From the NCBI GenBank assembly GCA_941918925.1, contig OW799233.1:142602223-142666222 (forward strand): a stretch of DNA of 64,000 bases, written 5' to 3'. A model generated the notes under the pieces. The model made no database searches and had not been told where the DNA came from. It saw only the letters and a program-made list of their open reading frames with translations. The DNA is from Phyto melanocephala (lineage: Eukaryota; Arthropoda; Insecta; Diptera; Rhinophoridae). Below, in pieces: positions 24,517-35,560 of this stretch; the first letter of the stretch is position 1; each line of letters opens with the position of its first letter. A program made the translations under genes and the position numbers.

Positions 24517-24781
24517 AAATATCGATGCCTTACTTCTTCAACCTCGTATCTTAATAAATAAAATTTTTCAGGAGAGAAAAAAAAACGGTTCATCTTTTTA
24601 TACTTCGGTGTTTGGTTAAAAGTTTAAATGCAATTATTAAGGAATTGATTGTATTTATGTATATTAGTAGTAATAATATACTAATCCTTTTTAGTTAAAG
24701 CAAAAAACAATCGTTTGATATGAAAAAGTGGAAACCGTATTTTTTAAGATACGAGGTTGAGGAAGTACGGCATCGATATTT
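24517..24781. repeat. Inverted repeat / foldback element with 38-bp arms
   Basis: Left arm 24517-24554 (aaatatcgatgcct ... cctcgtatcttaa) and right arm 24744-24781 (ttaagatacgagg ... gcatcgatattt) are inverted copies with a few mismatches, separated by about 190 bases. This is the shape of a MITE or foldback element; no duplication of the target was assigned. Confidence 0.6.
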
Positions 24782-25413
24782 CTCACCTACAACACAGAAA
24801 TGCGGTACTGATAACATTCATCTATAAGTATGTGTGTTTAAAGCAAGTTAAGATTAAATACGAAATAATTTTAAATTTCTTTAAGAATACATGTAAATAT
24901 TCTCAGCTGTTATTTTTTTTTTTTTTTTTTTTGTTCTACAAAATACTATCACATACTTATATTAATCGTTAATGCCATAATAAAGAATAAAAGAACTTAT
25001 TTTCAAATAAAATATGTTAACAGAACACATTCTTCATTTTTTGCCAGCATTCCTCAAAGTGTTGCTGCTAAATTTTCAATGCCTAAGCAATAAATTCTTT
25101 AGAAAATATTTATACATTTTCTCATCAATTTCAAAGATAAATGCCAAACTTCCACTAAACCTAACAAAAATGTTTTGTACATATTAGATTCTTAATTTAA
25201 GATATTTCTTGATAAATAATGAAAATATCTTCTTTTGTGCTACAATAACAGCCTTATATGTATTCAACTTTATTTCTTCATCTTTTATTTTACTTTTCGC
25301 TTTTTGTAGCTCAATAACTTAACAAGCTTCTATTATTTGATAGAACTAGTTTTATTTAAAGAAAATCAGTGGCAGTTAACTTTTGCTTTAATTAAAGAAG
25401 GATGTGTATAAAT
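24782..25413. other. No gene recognised
   Basis: AT-rich sequence, including a poly-T run near 24910; nothing coding. Confidence 0.5.
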
Positions 25414-25558
25414 AACAAGTAAGAGCACTATATTCGGCTGTGCCGAATCTTTTATACCCACCACCAATTTTGTGTACATTTAAAGCACAATATTTATTAT
25501 TTTGTTAATCGCTATGGAATAATCTCTTTATAATAAAATATGTATCACTTTCTTTGTA

Positions 25559-26161
25559 GAGGGTGGTTAAATTTTAAGGGCCCATGTTGAAAGTGAACTA
25601 CACCTAATCTTTAAATTTGTTTTCTGCATTTCATTTGACATTTCTCAATCTCAAACTTATTCAATTTGATCCGCGGAAAGATAAGCAAATGAGCAACGCT
25701 TTAAAGTTATTCAGGTTTTTTATAAAAATGGGCGTTCAAATCAAAATGCATTTTGTGCACTTCGTAATTGTTTTGATCAACATAATCGTTTAAATTCGTC
25801 CACAATCGGGAGATTGGTAAAAAATATTTAAATTTCTGCAAAACAGTTCTGTATAAAATGTTAGAAAATCTGTGAATGCCTTCTTAGTTCGTTGAATGGG
25901 AACCACTGCTGGTTTTTGCGATAGTGTGGCAAAATAGCAGTCAACCTCGCCTAATCATCATGCCCAACAATTGAGCATCAACATTGTCATTGAAAATTTG
26001 GAGCATCAGATAGAGGAGTGGCGCCAAAAATGGGGGGGCCAATTGGCCGATATTTTGTTAAATACATAATTGAACCATACAAATATTATAATTGCAAAAA
26101 GAAATACTAATAATATCCTAAATAATTTGTCAACATCGGTCCTTAAAATTTAACCACCCTT
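25559..26161 (-). mobile_element. Mariner-derived MITE nested in family C (copy 2)
   Basis: Ends GGGTGGTTAAATTTTAAGGG and CCTTAAAATTTAACCACCC with TA on both sides (25557-25558, 26162-26163). On the plus strand the interior reads VFYKNGRSNQNAFCALRN and FDQHNRLNSSTIGRLVKNI, the N-terminal helix-turn-helix part of DD41D mariner transposases, followed by stops. It is an internally deleted derivative. Confidence 0.85.
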
Positions 26162-26336
26162 TATAACTTCGATATGCTACTGAAATGCTTTTATAAATGT
26201 AGTTTTTCAATGAAAGTGGGCGTAAAGTAGGCGTGTCAATAAAGTTTCTGTTAACAAATTAAAGTTAAATATTTCAATATAGTCCTTTATTTTCCCAAAA
26301 ACTTTGTAAATAGAGAAATTACATGAATTTAAGATA

Positions 26337-27250
26337 AACCGTTATATGGGAGGTAGGCGTTAAAGTGGGCGTGTCACCTAAACTTTTTGGCACAACAATA
26401 ACATTGATTAGAAGGAAAAACGTAGCACATTTGATCATCATACCTCTAATTTTGGCGGTTTTATGAGCTTCTAAATTTCATTAACGGTAGATTACGTGAA
26501 AAGTGGGCGTTATAGTAGGCGTGTCAAAGTTATTTTTGCGAATGAGTACAACTTAGGTGTTTCAATATAACCCTTTATTATTCCAAAGTCATTAGTAGTA
26601 GAGAAATTATATGAATTTTAGGTAAAACGTTATATGAGAGGTGGGCGTAAAAGTGGGCGTGGCAACTTAATTTTCTACCACAGTAATGACATTGCCTAGA
26701 ATGATATTTGTAGCAAATTTTATCATCATACCTCTAATTTTGGCGGTTTTATGAGCTTTTAAATTTCATTAACGGTAAATAACGTGAAAAGTGGGCGTTA
26801 TAGTAGGCGTGTCAAAGTTATTTTTGCGAATGAGTACAACTTAGGAGTTTCAATATAGCCCTTTGTTATTCCAAAATCTTTATTAATAGAGAAATTATAT
26901 GAATTTTGAGTAAAACGTTATATGGGAGGTGGGCGTAAAAGTGGGCGTGGCACCTTAATTTTCTGGCACAGTAATGACAATGCCCAGGGGGATATACGTA
27001 GCAAATTTTATCATCATACCTCTAATTTTGGCGGTTTTATAAGCTTTTAAATTTCAATAACGGTGGATAACGTGAAAAGTGGGCGTTATAGTAGGCGTGT
27101 CAAAGTTATTTTTGCGAATAAGTACAACTTAGGAGTTTCAATATAGCCCTTTATAATTCCAAAATCTTTATTAATAGAGAAATTATATGAATTTTGAGTA
27201 AAACGTTATATAGGAGGTGGGCTTAAAAGTGGGCGTGGCACATTGATTTT
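26337..27250. repeat. 288-bp tandem repeat inside family C
   Basis: The phrase gtgggcgttatagtaggcgtg occurs at 26503, 26791 and 27079, spacing 288 each time. Units carry paired motifs gtgggcg and gtaggcg. Confidence 0.9.
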
Positions 27251-27894
27251 CCGTTACAAAAAAGCGGCTCACCAAAAAGCAAAGTGTGCAAAATTTCAGA
27301 GTCGTACATCCAATTTTGTTGCTTTTATGACGTTTTTGTTTTTAAATATACCGAAAAATACACTGTGCGGTATAAATTTTCGTACATTTTGATCGATAAC
27401 TCCTCTCCTAATGCATAGATTTAGATAATTTTTGGGGAAAAATATTTTTTTTACTCGAGAAACATATATTCGAAGTTTCATGAGTCTACGTTAATGCGTT
27501 TGGACACAATTCCATTTTATTCGATGTTTGAAGGACACGGTTTTTTCGACCTACTCTTGCTTTTCGAGCTATAACTCTCTTCCTAATATTCCGATTTAGC
27601 CCATTTTCAATACCAAACAAACCTTATCTATAAGAAAGATTCTGGCAAAATTTGAGCCCCCTAGCTTTTTCGGTGCGACCTCTATCGTGCTTTCAACAGA
27701 CGGACAGACGGACAGACGGACAGACGGACAGACGGACAGACGGACAGACGGACGGACATAGCTAGATCGTCATCAAATCAAACCGTGATTCAGAATATAT
27801 ATACTTTATGGGGTCTAAAATGGATATTTCGATGTGTTACAAACGGAATGACAAAATGAATATACCCCCACCATTTTTTTGGTGGCGGGTATAA

Positions 27895-28423
27895 AAATTA
27901 GTCTTAATATATTATAATTGTTTTTTTTTAATACTAGTTGCTTTGACTCCCATTAAGCAAAAAGAAAAATAACAAAGAAATAACTTTTACTTTTTAATTT
28001 TTATCTTTAAAAGAAATGCCTTAAAGCTCTTCTATTATCTTCTTGTGAGAACTTTGTTTTTGTTAATTCTTTTTAACGTCACTTAAAATTTTCTATTTTT
28101 ACCAAGTCTTCTTCTTGTTAACTTTGTTGACTTTAGGGCAACCGACCACTAAGTAAATATATGAATTTATTTAAAGACGAAGGTTCTCTGGTTGAATGTG
28201 GCAAATAATAAAATGTAATAAAATAAATACAGGCAAGGGAGCCAAAAAATATTATTGAATAAACAACAGAAAAAAGGAAAAATTATTTATGAGCGTGACA
28301 AGGAAATTTATAACTGCCTTAAACTGCTAGTTGATAAATGATGATAAATGATGATAAATATATGAACAACTAGTAGTTAGATATTGGTCAATATTCAATC
28401 GTTTTTAGAGCCACTACGTGTAA
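27895..28423. other. No gene recognised
   Basis: AT-rich; short gatgataaat repeats near 28330. No gene. Confidence 0.5.
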
Positions 28424-28640
28424 AAGCTAAGATTTATATAGCCATGTCATTCCGTTTGTAGTTTCTAAAATATTTGTTTTACATAATGTATATACATTCT
28501 GAAACCTTAGAAATAGGGAAGTCAATTCAGCAACCTTTATCTGCTCGCCTCTCCGTATAATAGTTTAAATTAATTTCAATCAATATTTCAATCTTATAAA
28601 TATGTATACTGTAATCTGTTGAGATATAAGCAAATCATTG
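28424..28640 (+). mobile_element. Family B 5' fragment
   Basis: gccatgtcattccgtttgta, then acataatgtatatacattct and aatagggaagtcaattcagc match the family B/A head in order; the rest of the element and the 3' end are not found in this orientation. Confidence 0.5.
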
Positions 28641-29123
28641 CACCTGTTTTGTCTAATATTTTTAATACATAAATTGTAACTCATCAGCTGTTGGATAGTT
28701 TACAGAACAGCTTGTTATTATTTATAAAAATTTTAACCGTTTGTTTTATTAGAATTGTTTTGATATTGTTATTAAGGCAAATTTTTTTATATTCATCTCT
28801 ATGTACATACTTTCTTATTATCTATTATTAAAAACAAAGTATTATTTGGCAAGAAAAAGCATCCTGCAGTGTACTCCCACCAAACACTTTGACAACATTG
28901 AAATTAAAACATTCGCACTTTGTAACATACCTGCGGGATTTTCGTATATTAACTATTTCTGGAATTTACATTGTTTAAAAAATTCTCAATACGATATCAC
29001 AGTATAAATATTTGAAAAACACTTTACATAAGTCATACATATCTATATCAAGTTGAATTTAAAAAGTGCTATATTCGGCCGTGTCGAATCTGGTGATAAC
29101 CTTCACCATCATGTACATATGTA

Positions 29124-30051
29124 AAGGGTGATTTTTTAAGAGCTATAGGAAAGTTTAAAAAAATACATAAAATTCAAAAAAATGCATGAAATCTTTATTT
29201 GAATCGATAGTACGGTCCATATAATTTAATGCTTGAAGATTATTTCATGCAAATGTTGACCGTGACTGCGCCTCAAATGGTCCATCCGTTTAGTCCAATT
29301 TTGGCATACTCTTTCCAACATTTCGGCCGGTATCTCATAAAAAAATGCTTCAATGTTGTCTTCCAATGCGTCAATTGAAGCGGGCATGTGTATATAGACA
29401 TGAGCTTTAACATAGCCCCACAAAAAATAGTCTAAAGGCGTTAAGTCGCACGATCTAGGCGGCCAATTGACCGGTCCCGAACGTGAAATAAAATGTTCAC
29501 CGAACTCGCCTCTCAATAAGTTTATTGTTAAGCGTGTTGTGTTGCATGTGGCACCGTGTTGTTGAAACCACATGTCACGCAAGTCAACCTCTTGCATTTT
29601 GGGCAAAAAAAAGTTGGATATCATCTCACGGTAGCGTTCACCCTTCACAGTTACTTTACGATTTGAATCATGTTTGAAGAAATACGGTCCAATGATGGCA
29701 CCAGCCCATAAACCGCACCAAATTGTGACTTTTTCTGGATGCATTGGTAGCTCTTGCAATGCTTTTGGCTGATCTTCACTTAAAAATCGACAATTCTGCT
29801 GATTAACTTACCCATTGAGCCAAAAGTGAGCTTCGTCGCTGAACACAAGAAGTGCGCGATGAACTTTCTTAACAGAGCACGCATTTTGATACTAAAATTC
29901 AATAATTTGCAAGCGTTATTCGTTTGTAAGACGATTCATGGTGAAATTATAGACCAAACTGAAGATGTTTGACAGTGAAACAAAACACGAAACGTGCGTC
30001 AGCTGTTTAAACCAGTGTTGACAAAAAGATAATAGCTAAGAAATCATCCTT
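29124..30051 (-). mobile_element. Internally deleted mariner (DD41D type) element
   Basis: Imperfect inverted ends AAGGGTGATTTTTTAAGAGC and (from the right, reversed) AAGGATGATTTCTTAGC, with TA at 29122-29123 and 30052-30053. It carries the transposase pseudogene 29226-29939. Confidence 0.8.
29226..29939 (-). pseudogene. Mariner transposase pseudogene, DD41D spacing
   Basis: The frame starts MNRLTNE*RLQIIEF (position 29939) and continues QNACSVKKVHRALLVFSDE, so the N-terminal helix-turn-helix is joined directly to the block FSDEAHFWLNG that holds the first catalytic Asp; over 100 residues of linker are missing. Three stops lie in the first third. The remaining 177 codons are open: LQELPMHPEKVTIWCGLWAG, IIGPYFFKHDSNRKVTV, MWFQQHGATCNTTRLT, PPRSCDLTPLDYFLWGYVKA and DHLRRSHGQHLHEIIFKH. 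The second catalytic Asp (usually FQQDGAT) is His. Forty-one residues separate that position from the Asp of TPLD, the DD41D spacing of rosa-like mariners. It cannot be active. Confidence 0.9.
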
Positions 30052-30144
30052 TATAATCCCACATCGTAGCTTAACTTATATTTCATGTTATACGCCAATT
30101 TTCCTTATTATTTCCGACGCCATCCTCGATTTTGAATTTTTACG

Positions 30145-30622
30145 TAATTATCTGTATGGTATGGCCGCAATCTCGGCGGCACACCTCTATCCGTCTAAAA
30201 TTTCAATGAAGATGCTTATGTTTAATGAGTCGAGGTTGACTGCTCTTTTGCAACACTATCGCTTAAAACAGCAATATTTCCCATTCAACGAACTAAGATG
30301 GCATTCAAAAATGTTTTCACATTTCATACATGTTTTGCTGAAGTGTAAATATTTTTTACAATTCTCCCGATTGTGGACGAATTTGAACGATTATGTTAAC
30401 CAAAAGAATCTCGAAGTGTACAAGGTGCACGAAATGCATTTTAATTTAAAAGCTCATTTTATAATAAGCCTGAATAGCTTTAACGCGTCACTCGATTGTG
30501 TATCTTTCGATGGTTCAAATTGAGTTTGATTGAAATTGAGAAATTTTTAATGAAATACAGAAAAAAATTTACGTCTTGGGGAAGTTCACATTCAACATTG
30601 GCCTTTAAAATTAAACCATCCT
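30145..30622 (+). mobile_element. Mariner-derived MITE, 5' truncated, free-standing copy
   Basis: It matches the right three quarters of the MITE nested in family C (ggcggcacac, catttcaatgaagatg-like, cccattcaacgaactaagat, cgattgtggacgaattt) and ends cctttaaaattaaaccatcc. It lies just outside the 5' end of a C element, not at the nested site. Confidence 0.65.
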
Positions 30623-30644
30623 TTATATTCCAAACCAATATTTT

Positions 30645-32048
30645 ATTATACCCGCCAACAAAAAAATGGTGGAAGTATATTCATTTTGTCATTCCATTTG
30701 TAAGACATCAAAATATCAATTTTAGAACCGGATCGGACCGATAAATCTGGGTGTGTAAATGTTTGCCAGAATATACAAGGTTTGTTTGGTATAAAGTTAT
30801 AGCTCGTAATGCAAGAGTGGGTCAAAAGAACTGTGTCCTTCGAACAACGAATAAAATGTAATTGTGATCAAAAACATTGAAGTAGAGTTAAGAAATTTCG
30901 AATGTATATTTCCTGAGTAAAAAAATATTTTTTCTCAAAAATGGCGAAAATCTATAAATAAGGAAAGGAGTTAAAGATCAAAACGTATGAAAATGTAACC
31001 GCGCAGTGTATTTTTCGGTATATTCAAATTTTAAATGAATTTAAATTTAAATTAATTTAAATTTAACGTCCACTTTCATTGGAAGACTAAATTTACTAAA
31101 ATATTTTACTAACATATCGATGTTATACAAAGAAAGTGATACATATTTTAGTGTAAAGAGATTATTTTGTGCTATAAATAGGGTTTTTCCCTGGGATTAT
31201 TTTTCAGAAATGAAAAAGGTGGCTACGATTCGAAAGCAGATGTTTATATTTTAACATTTATTTTTTATAAACATTTTTTCTGTTGGATAAATGAAAGACA
31301 ACTCGAAGTAATCTAAACGTAACGAAGTTTTATTGATGAATAATATAATAAATATTTTTCAGTTATTAATAGAAAAACCAAAGCTAACTATGATATTTAT
31401 ATAAATACAAATTTAGAATACGTAAAGTATGAGGTTTATAATTTTAGGCAAAGTATTATTTTCAACATTTTCTTTACGCTTTTTTTTACTTTACATTTAA
31501 AAATATTTTTACAAATAATTTGATATACTTTTTGAGGTAATGTGTTCAAAAATTATAAAAAAAAATCAGTCAAAGTAACCTTTGAGCATATTAAAAGATT
31601 ATTTTTTAAGTCGTTAAAAATTTTTACGTTCAATTTTTTTAATTATACATTATATTTACATATTTTTGAAAATGAATTCTAATGATTTTATTTTTGATCT
31701 CATAGCTGATATTCGATCCCGTATCTAGAGAATAATATTTTTTTCAATAAAAAATATTTTTACCCAATTAATATTTTAAATTCAATTTTTTTTATTAATT
31801 TTTATAGTTTTAAAGTGTTTATTCAACATTATAAACAATTTTATGATTTTATAAAAAGTTTTTTTATTAATTAAAAACAAATTTACTTTTTAATTGTTTT
31901 GCTGCAGGATCCCGGGAAATTAAAAATGAATCTCGCATTTCCGGGAAACAGCAAATTGCGGAGAAAAAAACCCTAGCTATAAAAGTAAGGAAAATTGGTG
32001 GTAAGTATAAAAGATTCGGCACAGCCGAATATAGTGCTCTTACTTGTT
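30645..32048 (+). mobile_element. Family C INE-1/DINE-1-like element with a hAT insertion
   Basis: Start ttatacccgccaacaaaaaa, end aagattcggcacagccgaat then agtgctcttacttgtt. Much of the interior is deleted. The mariner MITE site is empty (gttatacaaagaaagtg near 31126). A hAT-type element (31179-31975) lies near the 3' end. Confidence 0.75.
31179..31975. mobile_element. Non-autonomous hAT-type element with 8-bp target duplication
   Basis: Ends TAGGGTTTTT and AAAAACCCTA are inverted, flanked by a perfect 8-bp repeat GCTATAAA (31171-31178 and 31976-31983). The interior of 797 bases is very AT-rich with a more GC-rich subterminal part (gggatcctgcag reverse, tttcccgg). No reading frame. Confidence 0.85.
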
Positions 32049-33600
32049 CATATAACAAAAGGTTTGAAGGTAAAACCGTGGTTATGACAATCATTTTATA
32101 AAAAATTAATAGCTAATTTTAATTTATTTAATCATATATTTTATTACGATAATCAAGCGTTTGTTTGAATTTTAACACTAAATGTTTACTTTTCGTAAAA
32201 ATTTCGAAATGGCTGTCCTTTAAAAATAGTGCGAGTCCAAAATTATTTTGACAAAAATAGTATGATGTCGTCGCAAAAATAACGTTATTTTCAAAAGCAT
32301 CAAAATTGCAAACTATCATTAAATAGTTGAAACTATCTAATAGCTGATAATAAAGCAGATTTGTTGAATAATAATTTATTCTTCTTGATAAATACATTTT
32401 TATTATAAAAAATTTGTAGAGTCGAAAAAAAACATTAAAAAATTTAGGGAAATTTAAAAAGAAGCGAGGATTAGAAAAATACTGATATAAAAATTGCAAT
32501 CAAAAAGGTAAGTATAACTAATATAATATAATATAGAAGTTAAAAATATACCGTTGAAAAAGCAAAGATTGTCGATTTCAACTTAAGTCACGCTTATATA
32601 TAATTATTGCATGATATTTTAATTAAGCTTAATAATGATAACTGCCAATCATTATATGTTTTAACCACAATCATACAATTCAGTCATATTATGTTGCTCT
32701 TAGATTATGATTACTTTAACCATGCTTTTTTTGCCTGGTATATATTTACTGTCACACTTTTAAGTTTAATTACATAATCTCTGCCACGTCATAATTTAAT
32801 ATTTGTCATACCATTTTCACATGTACTCTTCCCAATCTAAGTTTTAATACATGCACCAATTATTGTTGATTTAATAAAACACTTAAATCATTTAAAATAA
32901 TTGTATTCGTTTTCTCTTTTCTATTCAGGTTTCCTTTCTTGGCTAAGAAAAGATGTCAATAAGTAAAATGACCAACTATCCTTGTAATTACAGATTGACA
33001 TTGACAGAGATGATTCTTGAGCATTTTTCCAGATGATTGCTTACAAACTACTGCATTTATAAAGCCTTACAGGATGGAAGCAAATTTACAATCTTCATAT
33101 TAAGTCTTTGGCAATATGTTGTCTTAATCAAAGACAGGCAAAGTTAATATACAAAAGTTAATTTAATGCCGCACCTGTATGTACACAGTCCGGTATCTGA
33201 TATCTTATCATGCCAACCTTTCAACAAAAAATTAAACGTATAGATAAACCCATCAGGTTTACAACTATACTTTGATTAGCATAATAGATACATGGATAAT
33301 ATGTATAAATCGAAAATAAAATTCATGTTATATAAATATTTATCATAAGCTTTGGATTTTCTTTTAAACGAGTAAAACATACACAACACCAATTGCTATT
33401 GTAAGAATTTGGAAATTCATTCAAATACATGTTATGTTCATCATTGCTAGATTTAAAAGGATAAAAACAGATTTTTGAAAATCAACAAATTTGCAGAAAA
33501 ATTACATCGATTTGTTGTTGTTATTGATATGTTAAATTTTTTCTGCATATACATAAATATATATTTTTACAATTTTCAAAGAGGTTTTTGCTACATATTG
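32049..33600. other. No gene recognised
   Basis: AT-rich sequence. A 123-codon minus-strand open frame at 32499-32128 is Phe/Tyr/Asn-rich, has no domain and reads like chance translation of AT-rich DNA. Confidence 0.5.
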
Positions 33601-33604
33601 TTGT

Positions 33605-34150
33605 ATGTTTACCCTACACTTGAGAGTGTAAAAGGTTAGATATAAGCTTGCCATTCCGTTTGTTATTTCTACAATATTCATTTGAGATCCTAAAAAGTGT
33701 TTATATTTGAAATCTGATAATCAAAGCAATTGATTTTGTTAAGTCAGTCTCTCCATATGTATGTTGAAATCAATTTTTTGAAGCCCCAACGTATACTTTA
33801 GAATCTTATATGTGATTATTTTATCAAATACGCATTCGAGAATTTTGGTATTAAAAATCAGTTATGAGTTCTTATCACAAGCTAAAATATAAGAGAAGAT
33901 TACGATTGTATTTTACCCAAACAAAATTAGATTTTGCAGCTCCTATGGAACTTCATGAATTATTTGTTCTGTGCATCACCGTGGTTGGACCACACTTTGT
34001 GAAACTGGTACCTTCGACCACGCTTGCAGAAAATCTTAGCTCCATGCGTATGTTACCGACAAAGTTATCAGAGTTTAAAAAATTCTATTAAAAAATCAGA
34101 TTATTGATTTCCACAATAAGTTTAGGTCACAGTTGCATCACATATTGTAA
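33605..34150 (+). mobile_element. Family B-like element, decayed
   Basis: Head tttaccctacacttgagagt, gccattccgtttgttatttc, a CAGTCTCTCCATATG remnant of the microsatellite and gttgaaatcaattttttgaa follow the A/B head order. The 3' end is not recognised; a PIF-like MITE follows directly. Confidence 0.5.
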
Positions 34151-34177
34151 TTGTCAGATTGAGCCCTGAAACTGTTA

Positions 34178-34654
34178 TACCATGTTCACACACGCGCCTT
34201 AATTGTCAATTTATAATATTATCGCAGTTAAAGGCCTTATTGAGCTCAATTTACCATACTAAAAATTACTTTTAAATTGAGCAATATATACTTAATTGTT
34301 TCACTTATTGTCTAAAACTCGAAATACAACTCTTGAGAAGTATGTTCAGTGAGAAGAAAATTCTATAGGTGGCATTTCTAATGTCAAACAAATAAATATA
34401 CAAAAAATAAAAATTAAGAAAATAAAAAATGTTGGATGAGGATTTAAAAAAAATGTTTAAATAAATTCAAATACATACATACATATAAGTATATTTATGT
34501 ATAAAGACAATTGTTAATATATTTTATCAACAGGAGAAACACTGAAGAGAAGGCATTATTTGATTTGGATAAATTGAGTATGTGTGAACACTTATTTTAA
34601 TTGCTCAACCAACACCAAATTTAAACAATTAAAAATATCTGTCTGAACAGGGTA
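34178..34654 (+). mobile_element. PIF/Harbinger-type MITE, TTA target duplication (copy 1)
   Basis: Ends TACCATGTTCACACA and TGTCTGAACAGGGTA are inverted, flanked by TTA on both sides (34175-34177, 34655-34657). A 3-bp TTA duplication is typical of PIF/Harbinger. The whole 477 bases align with the reverse complement of 41544-42068. Confidence 0.75.
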
Positions 34655-35079
34655 TTAAATAGTGTTGAAAAATAACAAAATTACCATATAAATTCAAAAA
34701 TAAATAAATAAAAACATATATGTATGTATGTATATTAATAAAAATACATATGTAAAGTAAGGGTGTAAAATTAATTTCTGCTAAAGAACTCAACTAGTAT
34801 CTTGCAATATTTATCCATAATCTTTGGACAGCTCTTAAACGTTCAAATTAAAGTTTCAAACTCTTGAGAGGAGTATGCGGCGAGTATCAATAGAGAATAT
34901 GAGGTGAGTATCAAATAAACCCTTTTGTTTTCCTTACTTATACATATACATTTACTCAAACACAAATGATATTATAGGCAAGTAAGTCAAAATTTGCCAA
35001 ATTAAAATTTATGTGTCTAAGTACCAAAGAAAGAAACAGAATTCAAGAAAATTTGTTAAAATAAAATTGGAACATATAG

Positions 35080-35560
35080 GAGCTATGATGCTTACACGAC
35101 CTCTTAAATATTATTAATAGTAGATTATGTGAAAATAGGGCGTTAAAGTAGGCGTATCAAAATTTAAGCTAATGAACTTAACTTAGGTCTTGCAGAACAG
35201 ACTCTTTTATTTTTCAAAAATATTTGTTGATAAAGAAATTATGCCAATGTAAGATAAATCGTTATATAGGAAGAGGGCGTTGCAGTGGGCGTGTTATCTT
35301 ATTAATCAGGTATTGTAATAACATTGACCAAAAAGCTATATTTGCGAAATCTCAGTATCGTACATTTAATTCTGTTGGTTATATGCGTTTTTGAATTTTA
35401 TTAATAGTACATTATGTGAGAAGTGGGGGTTAAAGTATTCGTGTGAAAGTGTTTTCTAAAAATAATTTATACTTGGATATTAAAATGCAGACACAGTAAT
35501 TCCTTTTAGAGAATTATATGAATCTAAGTAAAAGCGTTATATAGGAGGTAGGCGTTAAAG
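35080..35560 (-). repeat. Family C internal fragment
   Basis: Phrases gttaaagtaggcgtatcaaa, gttatataggaagagggcgt, cagtgggcgtgtta and aagtgggggttaaagta follow the 288-bp repeat of family C in minus orientation, more diverged than elsewhere. Confidence 0.65.

Larger units (their letters stand above)
25414..27894 (-). mobile_element. Family C INE-1/DINE-1-like element, longest internal repeat array
   Basis: Plus-strand start aacaagtaagagcactatat with hairpin TTCGGCTGTGCCGAA; plus-strand end ccaccatttttttggtggcg then ggtataa. It contains the mariner MITE (25559-26161), a 288-bp tandem array of about 3.2 units (26337-27250), and a CAGACGGA microsatellite of about seven repeats near 27703-27757, the minus-strand form of the CCGTCTGT block. 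Confidence 0.85.
29056..30155 (-). mobile_element. Family B 3' part, interrupted by a mariner element
   Basis: On the plus strand aaaaagtgctatattcggcc then gtgtcgaatctggtgataac is the family B 3' end in reverse. After the mariner element (29124-30051) the sequence continues ccttattatttccgacgcca, the reverse of the B phrase tggcgt-ggaaataat. Confidence 0.55.

Noticed and set aside
27703..27757. CRISPR-like short direct repeats (CAGACGGA)
   Set aside because: No spacers; it is the microsatellite inside a family C element.
30161..30523. 120-codon plus-strand open frame
   Set aside because: It lies across a mariner-derived MITE copy and is antisense to the decayed transposase; no family match.
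32128..32499. 123-codon minus-strand open frame
   Set aside because: Composition is that of chance AT-rich translation; no motif, no splice or element context.
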